From Fibrivirga algicola (lineage in GTDB: Bacteria; Bacteroidota; Bacteroidia; Cytophagales; Spirosomataceae): a stretch of 64,000 bases of DNA. The DNA is taken from the NCBI RefSeq assembly GCF_011742925.1, contig NZ_WAEL01000003.1, positions 372,001 through 436,000 on the forward strand, read 5' to 3'. The notes below the pieces were generated by a model that saw nothing but the letters and a program-made list of their open reading frames with translations, had not been told where the DNA came from and ran no database searches. Both the position numbers and the translations under genes were made by a program. Each line of letters begins with the position of its first letter. Within the stretch, counting starts at the first letter, position 1. This document shows, one piece after another, positions 8,953 through 17,907 of the stretch.

Positions 8953-9624
8953 ATGACATCATTTACCGTACAAAACATGGAGACGGTCAGCCTGGAACGC
9001 GACCGGGAACTAGCGACTCAAACGCCTACGTGGGGTTTGTATGCTAAGCGTATTACTGATTTACTAGTAGCCGGTTTGGTAGCCATCACTATTTTAGTTT
9101 GGCTCATTCCCCTACTTGCCCTATTGATTAGATTAACATCTAAGGGGCCCGCTATTTTTGTTCAAATGCGGTCTGGTCGGGGCGGCGAGCAATTTCCCTG
9201 CTTCAAGTTCCGAACGATGGCGCATAACCCCAATGCCCAGTTTCAACAGGCCAGTAAGCACGATTATCGGGTAACACCCATTGGTCGTATTCTGCGCAAG
9301 ACAAACTTGGATGAGATGCCTCAGTTTCTAAATGTGTTGCTGGGCCATATGAGTATTGTTGGCCCGCGTCCACACCCGCTGCCACTCGACGCTCAATACT
9401 GGAACACCATGCCAGGTTATCGCGAGCGGTATGTAGTGAAACCAGGCATTACAGGTCTGGCTCAGGTACGTGGCGCACGCGGCGAAACGGGCAAACCGTA
9501 CCAGATGAAGCATCGGGTACGTTACGACCATCTGTATATTCAGCAACAGTCCCCGGCCCTGGACTTGCGCATCTGCTGGTGGACGGTGAAAGCGGCTCTA
9601 AACGGAAATCCTAATGCCTGGTAA
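8953..9624 (+). CDS. Initiating sugar-1-phosphate transferase (bacterial sugar transferase family)
   Basis: Transfers a sugar-1-phosphate from a nucleotide sugar to undecaprenyl phosphate, the first committed step of repeat-unit assembly. This is the short form of the family (223 aa): one hydrophobic segment (about 38-60) and a cytosolic catalytic domain, without the four extra membrane segments of WbaP/WcaJ-size enzymes. Diagnostic motifs are FKFRTM, LRKTNLDEMPQ with the Asp-Glu dyad, SIVGPRPH and KPGITGLAQV. It follows the wzc-like gene after 160 bp and overlaps the flippase gene by 11 bp, so the two are coupled. The sugar handled cannot be told from sequence. Confidence 0.92.
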   Translation: MTSFTVQNMETVSLERDRELATQTPTWGLYAKRITDLLVAGLVAITILVWLIPLLALLIRLTSKGPAIFVQMRSGRGGEQFPCFKFRTMAHNPNAQFQQASKHDYRVTPIGRILRKTNLDEMPQFLNVLLGHMSIVGPRPHPLPLDAQYWNTMPGYRERYVVKPGITGLAQVRGARGETGKPYQMKHRVRYDHLYIQQQSPALDLRICWWTVKAALNGNPNAW

Positions 9625-10969
9625 GGAGACAACAGAGACAACAGTACTCGTCGACAATGAACCCCTTCCAGCTCCGACATCTGGCTTTTCCAAAAGCATT
9701 TTAAAGCGGTTCGTGGTCAACGTAGCTTCGCTCTTTAGCGTTCAGGTAGCTAATTTCTTGCTACCTCTACTGACTGTGCCGTATGTGGTACGCATCATAG
9801 GCCCTGAACGCCTGGGGTTGCTCAACTTTTCGCTGGCTTACGTCACGTATTTCAGCCTGATTATCAACTACGGGTTCGATCTGGCAGCCGTAAGGGCTAT
9901 TGCCGCCAACCGGTATGATAAGGAAGCAACCAGTCGGGTGTACAGTGAAGTGATGGCCGGTAAGGTACTGCTGTGGTGCCTATCGACCATCATTTTTGCG
10001 GGTGTGACGTTTGGCGCACCTACTTTCCGCGAGCATTGGCTGTTGCACCTATGTACCTACGTAACCTGCATCAGTACGGTGCTGTCGCCTTTCTGGGTCT
10101 ATCAGGCGATGGAAGACCTCGGGCGGGTGGCTATGTTTAACCTCTTGGTGAAGCTTCTCTTTACCGGGGCCATCTTCCTGGTTATTCACCAGCCTGACGA
10201 TTACGTCTGGCAGAACCTGGTGCTTAGCATATCGCAGGTGCTGATCAACGCCATTGCCCTGGGTGTAGCTGCCAAGCGGTTTGGCATTCGGTTTTACTGG
10301 CCGTCGGTGGTGCATCTGGTAGCGCGCTTCAAGGCTGATGCCACGCTATTTTTTTCCAACGTGATGATTACGCTGTATGCGTCGTCGACTGTGTTTTTTC
10401 TGGGCATTCTCAGTACTGCCTACGCCGTGGGTTTATACTCGGCCGGTACCCGGCTGGAAGGGGTTGCTCTTTCGTTTGTGACAATGGCCCTTAACCAGGC
10501 GCTCTTCCCGATTATCGCCAATGCCTTCGGGCAGGGAAGAAAGTCGGGGCTGCAAATGGTACGGTCCGTTTTCTGGCCGTTGCTGGGTGGTTTGAGTGTT
10601 GTGTCAGCAGGCTTATGGATCATTGCTCCCTGGTTTATCCCGTTCTTTTTCGGGGCCGATTTCGTGGGGGCAGTATCGGTGTTACGGGTAGTAGCCCTGT
10701 TGCCGCTCGTCATTGGCATGAGTAACCTATTGGGTATTCACACGATGCTGAACCTGCGAATGGATCGGCCCTTTTTTGTGATTACGGCCATTGGGTCGGT
10801 GCTGGGTCTGGGACTCAACATCGTGTTGATTCGGCAGTACGGGCATCTGGGCGCAGCCTGGGCGTGGGTTGGTACTGAAGTGTATGTGTTGCTGGCAATG
10901 GGTGGTTACCTGCTCGTCAAAAGCAAAGAATGGACGCCCGAACCAGCAGCCGAGCTGGAAAATTATTGA
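9614..10969 (+). CDS. Wzx-type polysaccharide flippase (MOP superfamily)
   Basis: Integral membrane protein of 451 aa with about 12-14 hydrophobic segments in the pattern of polysaccharide-type MOP exporters. The opening FVVNVASLFSVQVANFLLPL followed by PYVVRIIGPERLGLLNFSLA is characteristic. It would move lipid-linked repeat units from the cytoplasmic to the periplasmic face, after the initiating transferase and glycosyltransferases and before the Wzy polymerase. The N-terminal 30 residues are polar and cytosolic. The start lies inside the preceding gene (11-bp overlap), which supports translational coupling. Confidence 0.9.
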   Translation: MPGKETTETTVLVDNEPLPAPTSGFSKSILKRFVVNVASLFSVQVANFLLPLLTVPYVVRIIGPERLGLLNFSLAYVTYFSLIINYGFDLAAVRAIAANRYDKEATSRVYSEVMAGKVLLWCLSTIIFAGVTFGAPTFREHWLLHLCTYVTCISTVLSPFWVYQAMEDLGRVAMFNLLVKLLFTGAIFLVIHQPDDYVWQNLVLSISQVLINAIALGVAAKRFGIRFYWPSVVHLVARFKADATLFFSNVMITLYASSTVFFLGILSTAYAVGLYSAGTRLEGVALSFVTMALNQALFPIIANAFGQGRKSGLQMVRSVFWPLLGGLSVVSAGLWIIAPWFIPFFFGADFVGAVSVLRVVALLPLVIGMSNLLGIHTMLNLRMDRPFFVITAIGSVLGLGLNIVLIRQYGHLGAAWAWVGTEVYVLLAMGGYLLVKSKEWTPEPAAELENY

Positions 10970-11026
10970 CGTTATCGGCAATAAGGGGTTCTGAATGGCA
11001 CCACGTCTCAACTCAGTATGTGGCCT

Positions 11027-12322
11027 ATGAAAAAAGTGTTGATATCAGCATACGCCTGCATACCGGGCCGTGGCTCAGAAGAAGGAAACGGCTGGCATTA
11101 TTCGTCGATCGTCAGCCAGACTGGCCACCAGGTGTGGTGCCTGACCCGACGGGGCAACAAGCAGGCTGTTGAGCAGCAACTCAGTCAAACGCCGCTACCC
11201 AATCTGACGTTTGTGTACGTCGAGACACCGGATTGGGTTGAAAAGGTGTATTACTGGGGGCTTGTCGGCATGTATTTTCATTATCTGTACTGGCAGTGGG
11301 CAGCCCTTAAAACCGCCCGGCCTTTAAATAGCCGCTATAAATTCGATGTGGTCCACCATGTCAGCTATGGCAGCATGCAATTGGGGAGTTTGTTGTATCG
11401 TCTGAACCGGCCATTCATTTTTGGACCGATCGGCGGTGGACAGGAAGCTCCCAAATCCATGCGCTACTATTTCAAGGGGCACTGGAAAAAAGAGCAGATG
11501 CGCTCATTGATCAGCTCGCTGCTGATACGCTTCAACCCAGGCTGTTATGAGGCCGTTCGCAAGGCAACTCATGTGCTGGTCTGGAACGAAGACACCCGGA
11601 AACGGGTCACCGAACTCGGCCGCACCGAGCAAGTCACGAATGAATTCAGTGGCATATCGCAGGACTTTATTCCGCAGCAGCCACTCGTTCATACACCAGG
11701 TCCGGTGTTGCAGCTGGTATGGGTGGGTCGACTGATGCCCCGCAAAGCGCTGGAGCTTACGCTACATGGGCTGAGCAAAGTAGACAGCCGGTTACCCGTT
11801 CAGTTCACTATTGTGGGCGATGGCGAAATGGGGAAACACGTACCTGAGTACCTGGAGCAATATAACCTCAGCGAACGGGTACACTGGACAGGCCGCGTAG
11901 AGTACGAGCAAGTGAAAAATTACTACCGGCAAGCTGACGTATTCTTTTTCACCAGCCTGCGCGATACCGGTCCGGCACAATTGCTCGAAGCCATGGCCTA
12001 CTCGCTGCCCGTTGTGACCCTCGACATCCACGGGCAGGCCGAACTGGTCAACGAGTCAACGGGCATCCGGGTGCCGGTGACTGACCGGGAAACGGTAGCG
12101 ACTGAACTCGGCAAAGCCATTGAGTGGATGTACCACCATCCACAGGAGCGGTTAGCCATGGGTGCCAATGCCTACACGTTTGCCAGTCAGCAAACCTGGG
12201 AAAAAAAGATCAGACGGCTGGTTCACCACTATTACGGTACTGGTTACGATCAACCTAAGGAAGCAGACGGGCCGTTCGGAAAAGCCGGACAAACAGTAGC
12301 TGATAAAGAAAGCCTCAAGTAA
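11027..12322 (+). CDS. GT4-family glycosyltransferase (paralog A)
   Basis: GT-B fold glycosyltransferase, probably adding a sugar to the lipid-linked repeat unit at the inner membrane face. The first strand and glycine loop read KKVLISAYACIPGRGSEEGNGWH. The nucleotide-sugar half has WVGRLMPRKALELTLHGL and the donor-binding stretch DTGPAQLLEAMAYSLPVV. It is clearly homologous to the gene at 17908-19167: both share SAYAC.P.RGSEEGNGWHY, the YFHYLYWQW-like region, FGP(I/V)GGGQ and the RKALELT motif. An upstream in-frame ATG at 11018 would add MWP only; 11027 begins directly at MKKVL. Confidence 0.9.
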   Translation: MKKVLISAYACIPGRGSEEGNGWHYSSIVSQTGHQVWCLTRRGNKQAVEQQLSQTPLPNLTFVYVETPDWVEKVYYWGLVGMYFHYLYWQWAALKTARPLNSRYKFDVVHHVSYGSMQLGSLLYRLNRPFIFGPIGGGQEAPKSMRYYFKGHWKKEQMRSLISSLLIRFNPGCYEAVRKATHVLVWNEDTRKRVTELGRTEQVTNEFSGISQDFIPQQPLVHTPGPVLQLVWVGRLMPRKALELTLHGLSKVDSRLPVQFTIVGDGEMGKHVPEYLEQYNLSERVHWTGRVEYEQVKNYYRQADVFFFTSLRDTGPAQLLEAMAYSLPVVTLDIHGQAELVNESTGIRVPVTDRETVATELGKAIEWMYHHPQERLAMGANAYTFASQQTWEKKIRRLVHHYYGTGYDQPKEADGPFGKAGQTVADKESLK

Positions 12323-12367
12323 ACAGCATATAGAATCAGGGTTGATAAACTCAAGGAGTCAAAACAC

Positions 12368-13276
12368 ATGGAAACAGTTACGGCGGTAATCGTCACTTTT
12401 AACCGCCTGGCGGATCTGAAAATTTGCCTGGACAGTCTGCGCAACCAGACCCGGCGCCCCGACGCCATGCTGGTAGTCAACAACGGCAGTACTGATGGTA
12501 CAACCGAATGGCTGGCTACCCAGGCCGACCTCACCGTGATAAACCAGGCTAACCTGGGCGGGGCGGGTGGTTTCGCTACGGGTATCGATGGCGCGTTTAA
12601 ATCAGGTGCCACCTGGCTCTGGTGTATGGACGATGACTGCATTGCCGCCCCCGACGCGCTGGAGCAACTGCTGAACTCACCCAACCTGGGGCCGTGCATC
12701 AAAAACTCGATGTCGGTCAGCATGCGCGACGACGAAGAACTGGCTTTTTACGTCGACCGACCCAATCGGAAATACCGCAAGGTGAGCGACATGACCAGCC
12801 TGGACCTTGTGTACGGCGTGGCGTCATTCTTCAACGGTACGCTTATCCACAGCGAGGTAGTGGAGAAGATCGGCATTCCTGACCGGAAGCTTTTTATCTG
12901 GGGCGACGAAGTGGAGTACATGACCCGGGCACAGCGGTCAGGTTTTCCAGTGGTTACGGTGCCCAAATCGGTGTTCCGGCATCCACCCTCGTTCGATCGC
13001 AACGGTATTCCCTGGCCCGGTGCCTGGAAGCAGTATTACGCCGTCCGCAACCAGCGCCGGGTGTTCCAGAACGTACATGGTCCGGCTGTTGGCATGGCGA
13101 TTTTCATGCGGTGGGCGGCCCGCGAGATTGGCCAGCAAGCAGCTCAGAAACGCACCAACCGCATGTATAACGTGCTGCTCTTCGGCGAAGCAGCCGTTGA
13201 TAGCATGATCAACAATTTCCGCAAACGGCCAGACACGATCCTGACGCTGCGGCTTTACAAGATGATGAATAAATGA
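12368..13276 (+). CDS. GT2-family glycosyltransferase, GlfT2/rhamnosyl-like
   Basis: GT-A fold glycosyltransferase of 302 aa. The start TAVIVTFNRL..LKICLDSL and VNNGSTDGT are standard GT2 motifs. WCMDDDC carries the metal-binding acidic cluster, and FIWGDEVEYMTRAQ holds the likely acceptor/catalytic acid region. NLGGAGGFATGI is typical of the branch that includes galactofuranosyl- and rhamnosyltransferases, so the donor could be one of these sugars; this is a guess at subfamily level. No membrane segment is apparent. It overlaps the next gene by 4 bp (ATGA). Confidence 0.88.
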   Translation: METVTAVIVTFNRLADLKICLDSLRNQTRRPDAMLVVNNGSTDGTTEWLATQADLTVINQANLGGAGGFATGIDGAFKSGATWLWCMDDDCIAAPDALEQLLNSPNLGPCIKNSMSVSMRDDEELAFYVDRPNRKYRKVSDMTSLDLVYGVASFFNGTLIHSEVVEKIGIPDRKLFIWGDEVEYMTRAQRSGFPVVTVPKSVFRHPPSFDRNGIPWPGAWKQYYAVRNQRRVFQNVHGPAVGMAIFMRWAAREIGQQAAQKRTNRMYNVLLFGEAAVDSMINNFRKRPDTILTLRLYKMMNK

Positions 13277-14496
13277 AAATTTTGATCCCCACTTTCCTGA
13301 CGGGTACGTCGCCATCGGGCGTTGTCACCTATTACCAGACCCTCGCCCGTGATCTGCGCAGCAGGGGTGCGTCGGTACAGGTGGTGGAGACAACCGATAC
13401 GCCCTTTGTCTGGAACAAGAGCCTGAACATTATCGGGCACGTGTTTCGGCGGTTGGGGCAAACGAGCCGAATCTTGTGGGACGAAGGCAGCTTTTTTGCG
13501 CGGCTTTACCTCGGTGCCCGGCAGCATCGCCAACAGGCGTTCGACGTCATTCACGCGCAGGACGTTCGATCGGGCGTGGCAGCCTATTATGCGCTGAACA
13601 AGCAGGTACCGGTAGTACTTACAGCGCACTTCAACGACGATCCGGTAACGGAGCTGATTACGGCGGCAAAGCTGGCCAATAACCCAATGCCAGCCTGGCT
13701 TATCAACGCCATGACACGTTGGTACCGCTGGCTGTTCGCCCATGTCGACAATTACATTTTCGTTTCCAACTACGCCTATCTGCAGTCGAAACACCTGCTG
13801 CACGATGGTGTTCGTCGGGCCATTATTCCCAATACCGTCACGATAGACTCCGCCGACAAGCAGTTGCCGCGCGCGGCCGAAGACCAGGGCAAGTTCATTA
13901 TCAGCAACGTCGGGTACGTCGACGAGCGGAAGAACCAGGAATTGCTCATTCGTGTGGCGGCCGAGATGAAGCAACGCGGTGTGGCCAACTTTCAGATCTG
14001 GCTGATTGGCGATGGTCCCAAGCGGGCTGAATACGAACAACTGGCGGCCGAGCTTAGCGTAGCCGGATATGTTCGATTTCACGGTCGGCAGTCGGCTCCG
14101 TGGCGGTTAGTGGCGCAGTCCGATTTATACCTACATACAGCGCTGAACGATAACTGCCCGTATGCGCTGCTCGAAGCCTTCGCGGTAAACGTACCGGTGC
14201 TGGCGCTACCCGTGGGTGGTATTCCCGAGCTGATGCCACATGGCGCAGGTCTGCTAGATGAGCGCGACCCGGTCTTGCTTACCAACCTGCTGCTCACCTA
14301 TCGCGATCAAGCCAAACGGGCTCAATTGGCGACCGTACAGGGACAACATGCCGATACGTACCTGAGCCATGAAGCAGGCCTTCAGAAACTACAGGCTTTC
14401 TATGGCGAAGCAACTGGCCTGCAACAACGGCCGCTGCCGCCCGAACCGTCTGAATCGGCAACACGTCCGGTTCGGGTTCAGCCTGTACAATCTTAA
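13273..14496 (+). CDS. GT4-family glycosyltransferase
   Basis: GT-B fold enzyme of 407 aa. The N-terminal domain begins MKILIPTFLTGTSPSGVVTYYQTLARDL, with the GGV-like acceptor loop replaced by PSGV. FDVIHAQD and VVLTAHFND are typical of the N-terminal half, and VGYVDERKNQELLIRVAAEM plus LLEAFAVNVPVLALPVGGIPE of the C-terminal donor domain (the Glu of the E-x7-E motif is present). It is soluble or peripheral, acting on the lipid-linked oligosaccharide. The start codon overlaps the stop of the preceding gene. The last 30 residues are Pro/Arg-rich and probably disordered. Confidence 0.9.
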   Translation: MKILIPTFLTGTSPSGVVTYYQTLARDLRSRGASVQVVETTDTPFVWNKSLNIIGHVFRRLGQTSRILWDEGSFFARLYLGARQHRQQAFDVIHAQDVRSGVAAYYALNKQVPVVLTAHFNDDPVTELITAAKLANNPMPAWLINAMTRWYRWLFAHVDNYIFVSNYAYLQSKHLLHDGVRRAIIPNTVTIDSADKQLPRAAEDQGKFIISNVGYVDERKNQELLIRVAAEMKQRGVANFQIWLIGDGPKRAEYEQLAAELSVAGYVRFHGRQSAPWRLVAQSDLYLHTALNDNCPYALLEAFAVNVPVLALPVGGIPELMPHGAGLLDERDPVLLTNLLLTYRDQAKRAQLATVQGQHADTYLSHEAGLQKLQAFYGEATGLQQRPLPPEPSESATRPVRVQPVQS

Positions 14497-14523
14497 CGAT
14501 CCATTACTCAACAACAAACCTAT

Positions 14524-15693
14524 ATGAACGTTCTCTGGCTAGCAGCGGCCCCCCACCCGGCAAAATCGGGACACCCCGTACCCTGGATGACGGCTCTGGC
14601 CGCCAACCTGGTGGCGCAGGAGGGTATTACCATCACCGTTGTCAGCTATAACCCCCATATTGAGCAGGATGATGAGGTGACCCGTGACGGCGTCCGCTAC
14701 ATCTACCTGAAAGTACCCGACGACAAGTGGGATTTGCTGACTGGCTACAAACGTCGGATCAAGCGCGTCAGCGATTACCTGCGCGAACGCGTTGGCTCCA
14801 ATGAACTAGGTACGTTCGACCTGCTGCACATTCATGGAACCGAGCAGCAGTACCCGGTTATGGCCGCTGATTTGAAGCTGCCTAAAGTAGTATCGGCGCA
14901 GGGGTTCGTCACTGAGTACTACCGGTACCTGCCCAACCGCCCCGACTACCGGCACGCCTCCTGGGCGGTAGCCAGCTATTACGAAAAACGGTATGCCCCC
15001 AGCGTGCGGCATTACATAGGACGTACCCACTGGGACAAGGCAATTATTCACAAGCTGAACCCCGGTGCGGTCATTCACCACAACTGGGAGTTGATGCGGC
15101 CGGTGTTTTATCAGCCCATTGCCCCGCCTAGTGCACAGTCGCCCAACGCCATGCTGTTTGTTGGTGGACTACACGACATTAAGGGCATTCGGGAGGCTTT
15201 ACGGGCGTTGAGCCTTATTCGGCAAACGCTGCCACTGCGGCTTATTGTTACGGGCTTTGGTACCAAACCCGCACTGGTGGAATTGATCGCCACCCTGGGG
15301 CTGACCAACATTCCGGATGATGCGGTTGAGCACCGGGGCATGCTGACTGGCGAACAACTCTGGGCTGCCTATGCCGATGCGTTCTGCCTGTTGCACCCAT
15401 CTTACATCGACAACAGCCCCAACAGCGTTTGTGAGGCACAACTGGCGGGTTTGCCTGTAGTTGCTTCCGACGTAGGCGGCGTGGCGTCGCTGGTTGAAAA
15501 TGACAAAACCGGCCTGCTTACTACACTGGAGCCCGCTAACATTGCGGCGGCAGTTAGCCGACTGTGGACCGACGTACCCCTGCGCCAACGGCTGGCTCAG
15601 GAAGCGCGCGCCGTTTCGCTCGACCGCTTCGACGCCCGGCATATTACGCACCACACCCGATCAATTTACGAAGCCGTATTAGCCAATCCATGA
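14524..15693 (+). CDS. GT4-family glycosyltransferase
   Basis: GT-B glycosyltransferase of 389 aa. Features are the N-terminal MNVLWLAAAPHPAKSGHPV loop, FDLLHIHGTEQQYP, the linker LFVGGLHDIKGIREALRAL and the C-terminal donor-site run SYIDNSPNSVCEAQLAGLPVV followed by ASDVGG. It probably adds one sugar of the repeat unit. It follows the previous transferase after 27 bp and overlaps the polymerase gene by ATGA at 15690. No signal peptide or membrane segment. Confidence 0.9.
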   Translation: MNVLWLAAAPHPAKSGHPVPWMTALAANLVAQEGITITVVSYNPHIEQDDEVTRDGVRYIYLKVPDDKWDLLTGYKRRIKRVSDYLRERVGSNELGTFDLLHIHGTEQQYPVMAADLKLPKVVSAQGFVTEYYRYLPNRPDYRHASWAVASYYEKRYAPSVRHYIGRTHWDKAIIHKLNPGAVIHHNWELMRPVFYQPIAPPSAQSPNAMLFVGGLHDIKGIREALRALSLIRQTLPLRLIVTGFGTKPALVELIATLGLTNIPDDAVEHRGMLTGEQLWAAYADAFCLLHPSYIDNSPNSVCEAQLAGLPVVASDVGGVASLVENDKTGLLTTLEPANIAAAVSRLWTDVPLRQRLAQEARAVSLDRFDARHITHHTRSIYEAVLANP

Positions 15694-17027
15694 ACACAGC
15701 GGAACATCCATACACGTTTCAACCCGAAACGGAGCCGCCGGTGAAAAAACCGGGCGTGACCCCCGTGATGTGGGCGTACCGGGCGGCCTTATTCCTGCTT
15801 CTGTTTGGCGTGGGCTCACTCACCTACGGCTCCAATCAGCTTAGCCCGATCCTGTCGATCGTGTCTAACCTGGCGGGGCTGGTGGCGGCCACCTGCCTGT
15901 TTATCGGCTACTTCGATTACCCCAGCCCTTACAAGCTGATAGCCTGGATATTGAGCTTAGCCATGTTTGGGCTGGTGCTCGAATCGCTGCACGTGTATAA
16001 CCAGTACGTCTATTCGTTTTTCGTTATTAAGCGAATGGCCTATTGCGGACTTGCCTTGCTGGCCTTTGTCGTAGCTCGCCGGGCGGGACCGCTCAAGTTA
16101 AGCTGGGCCATTGCCATTGTGGGGGCGCTGTACTTCTACGGCCAAATTATTCTGGGCAAGATCATGGAGTACAGCATGACCTCTGAAAGCCGCACCACGT
16201 CGGCCTACGAGTCATTTTACCTGATGCTGCCGTTGCTGTTTTTCCTAATGCAGTACCTGCAAAAACACCGCATCATTGACTTGCTAGGCTTTTTGGCCTC
16301 CTTTGGGCTGATCGTTTTTCTGCTCCACCGCTCCGTGATTTCGTCGGCGGTATTTGGCGTGGCTGTTGTAGCGGGGTTATCGGTTGTGGGTAAGCTGCCT
16401 ACCAGCCGGCTGCCTATTGGTCGCACCGCCTCCATTCTGTTTGCCCTGGCCCTGCTGACGGTGCCGTTTCTGAGTGCCCTCTCACCGAAGAAGGTCGATG
16501 CGTTTCTGGAAAACATTGGCGGTATTGCCAAACCAACCGAAGACAATACGGGTAACTGGCGCTACGAACAGTCGCTGTACTACTGGAGTCAGATTCCGGA
16601 ACGGCCCTGGCTGGGCTGGCGCTACGAAGGATATGACCGTGGTGAAATTATGGCCAACGAAGATTTCCCAGCCAAGGGCACCATCATTCACTCGCAGTAT
16701 ATCGATATGCTGTACAATTACGGCATTGCGGGGCTGGTACTCAACCTGTTTGTTATTCTCAGCACCCTCTGGATGATGTACCGGCACAATCGGCACTTCA
16801 CTTCCGAACAAACGGTGCTGTTCGCGTTCATTGCCAGCGGCCTGCTGTTCGGGGTTTCCTACCAGCTCCCCATCTATTTCTGGGGCTTCGTTGGGCTGGG
16901 CTTGTATTATGGATTTAAAAGAGAGATGCCTGATGAACAACCGACTCTGGAAGAGGACCCCGCTCTGGCGAGGGTGCACCATCCAGACGCGTTCATCAGT
17001 CACTATACAGTAAAAAATACGTTATGA
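15690..17027 (+). CDS. Wzy-like polysaccharide polymerase / O-antigen ligase family
   Basis: Polytopic membrane protein (445 aa from this start) with about 10-11 hydrophobic segments and one large periplasmic loop between segments near residues 260-340. That loop contains WRYEQSLYYWSQIPERPWLGWRYEG, the kind of stretch seen in O-antigen polymerases and ligases. It would join flipped repeat units in the periplasm. The reading frame is open further upstream to 15564, but 15690 is preferred because it gives the ATGA overlap with the preceding gene that is repeated across this operon and because the extra 42 residues are Arg-rich and overlap a conserved gene. Its stop overlaps the next start (17024). 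Confidence 0.85.
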   Translation: MNTAEHPYTFQPETEPPVKKPGVTPVMWAYRAALFLLLFGVGSLTYGSNQLSPILSIVSNLAGLVAATCLFIGYFDYPSPYKLIAWILSLAMFGLVLESLHVYNQYVYSFFVIKRMAYCGLALLAFVVARRAGPLKLSWAIAIVGALYFYGQIILGKIMEYSMTSESRTTSAYESFYLMLPLLFFLMQYLQKHRIIDLLGFLASFGLIVFLLHRSVISSAVFGVAVVAGLSVVGKLPTSRLPIGRTASILFALALLTVPFLSALSPKKVDAFLENIGGIAKPTEDNTGNWRYEQSLYYWSQIPERPWLGWRYEGYDRGEIMANEDFPAKGTIIHSQYIDMLYNYGIAGLVLNLFVILSTLWMMYRHNRHFTSEQTVLFAFIASGLLFGVSYQLPIYFWGFVGLGLYYGFKREMPDEQPTLEEDPALARVHHPDAFISHYTVKNTL

Positions 17028-17905
17028 TCTACATCGTTATTCCCGTTCATAATCGCCGCGAGTTAACCCGCCGCTGCCTGGCCTGTCTGGCCGTGCAAAC
17101 GTACCCGCACCATCAGGAAGTGGTGGTCGACGACGGCTCTACCGATGGCACCAGCGAGATGATCCGGCAGGAATTCCCAAACGCCATTGTGCTGCAAGGC
17201 GACGGAAACCTGTGGTGGACAGAAGCGACCAACGTGGGTATTCGCAAGGTGCAGGAGATGCTGGGCACCACCGTGAGCAGCGACGATTTTCTGCTTACCC
17301 TCAACGACGATACCGAGGTACAGCCCAATTACCTGCAAACCCTGCTCGACACGGAGCGGAAGTATCACCCCTGCATTGTAGGCTCGCCCAGTGTGGATAT
17401 TGCCCAGCCCGATAAGCTCGAATTCGCCGGTACCCGGATGAACCTTGTACTAGCCGGGGGACATCACATTGCCGACGAGTACGGCCGCAGCTACGCTACA
17501 CTGGCCAGCAAAACCGATGAGGTCAAGACCGATTCGCTGCCGGGCCGGGGTACGTTGATTCCGATGGAAGTGTTCCGGAAAGTAGGGCTGTACGATTCGG
17601 TTCGGTTTGCCCACTACATGGCCGATGTAGAGTTTTCGGTACGAGCCAGTAAAGCAGGTTATCCGCTGTACGTCAGCACCAAAAGTGTAGTTGGCGAACA
17701 CGTGACTGCTACGGGGATCTTCCTGCAACAGCGGCCCGGTTGGTCTGACTTTGTCAAGAGTTTTACCTCTATTCGTTCCCCAACGAACCTAACCGTTCGG
17801 TACCACTTCGCTATGGTTCATTCCAAAACGAAGCTGTTATACTTCCTGCTCGACGTAGCCCGCATTTGTGGTGGATTTCTTCGGCGTAAAATGCAACCTG
17901 TTTAA
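17024..17905 (+). CDS. GT2-family glycosyltransferase
   Basis: GT-A fold enzyme of 293 aa. It opens MIYIVIPVHNRRELTRRCL, followed by VVVDDGSTDGTSEMI and a metal site LTLNDDTEV (a D-x-D variant). GDGNLWWTEATNVGI places it in the same broad branch as rhamnosyltransferase-like GT2 enzymes. The C-terminal 60 residues include a possible amphipathic or membrane-associated stretch (LLYFLLDVARICGGFL). ATGA overlap with the polymerase upstream and 2 bp to the next gene show tight operon packing. Confidence 0.88.
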   Translation: MIYIVIPVHNRRELTRRCLACLAVQTYPHHQEVVVDDGSTDGTSEMIRQEFPNAIVLQGDGNLWWTEATNVGIRKVQEMLGTTVSSDDFLLTLNDDTEVQPNYLQTLLDTERKYHPCIVGSPSVDIAQPDKLEFAGTRMNLVLAGGHHIADEYGRSYATLASKTDEVKTDSLPGRGTLIPMEVFRKVGLYDSVRFAHYMADVEFSVRASKAGYPLYVSTKSVVGEHVTATGIFLQQRPGWSDFVKSFTSIRSPTNLTVRYHFAMVHSKTKLLYFLLDVARICGGFLRRKMQPV

Positions 17906-17907
17906 TC

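Noticed and set aside
13255-14082. 275-codon leftward open frame
   Set aside because: Antisense to a clear GT4 glycosyltransferase gene.
15564-15689. Longer polymerase product starting at 15564
   Set aside because: The extension is Arg-rich, overlaps the previous gene and removes the ATGA coupling used throughout this operon.
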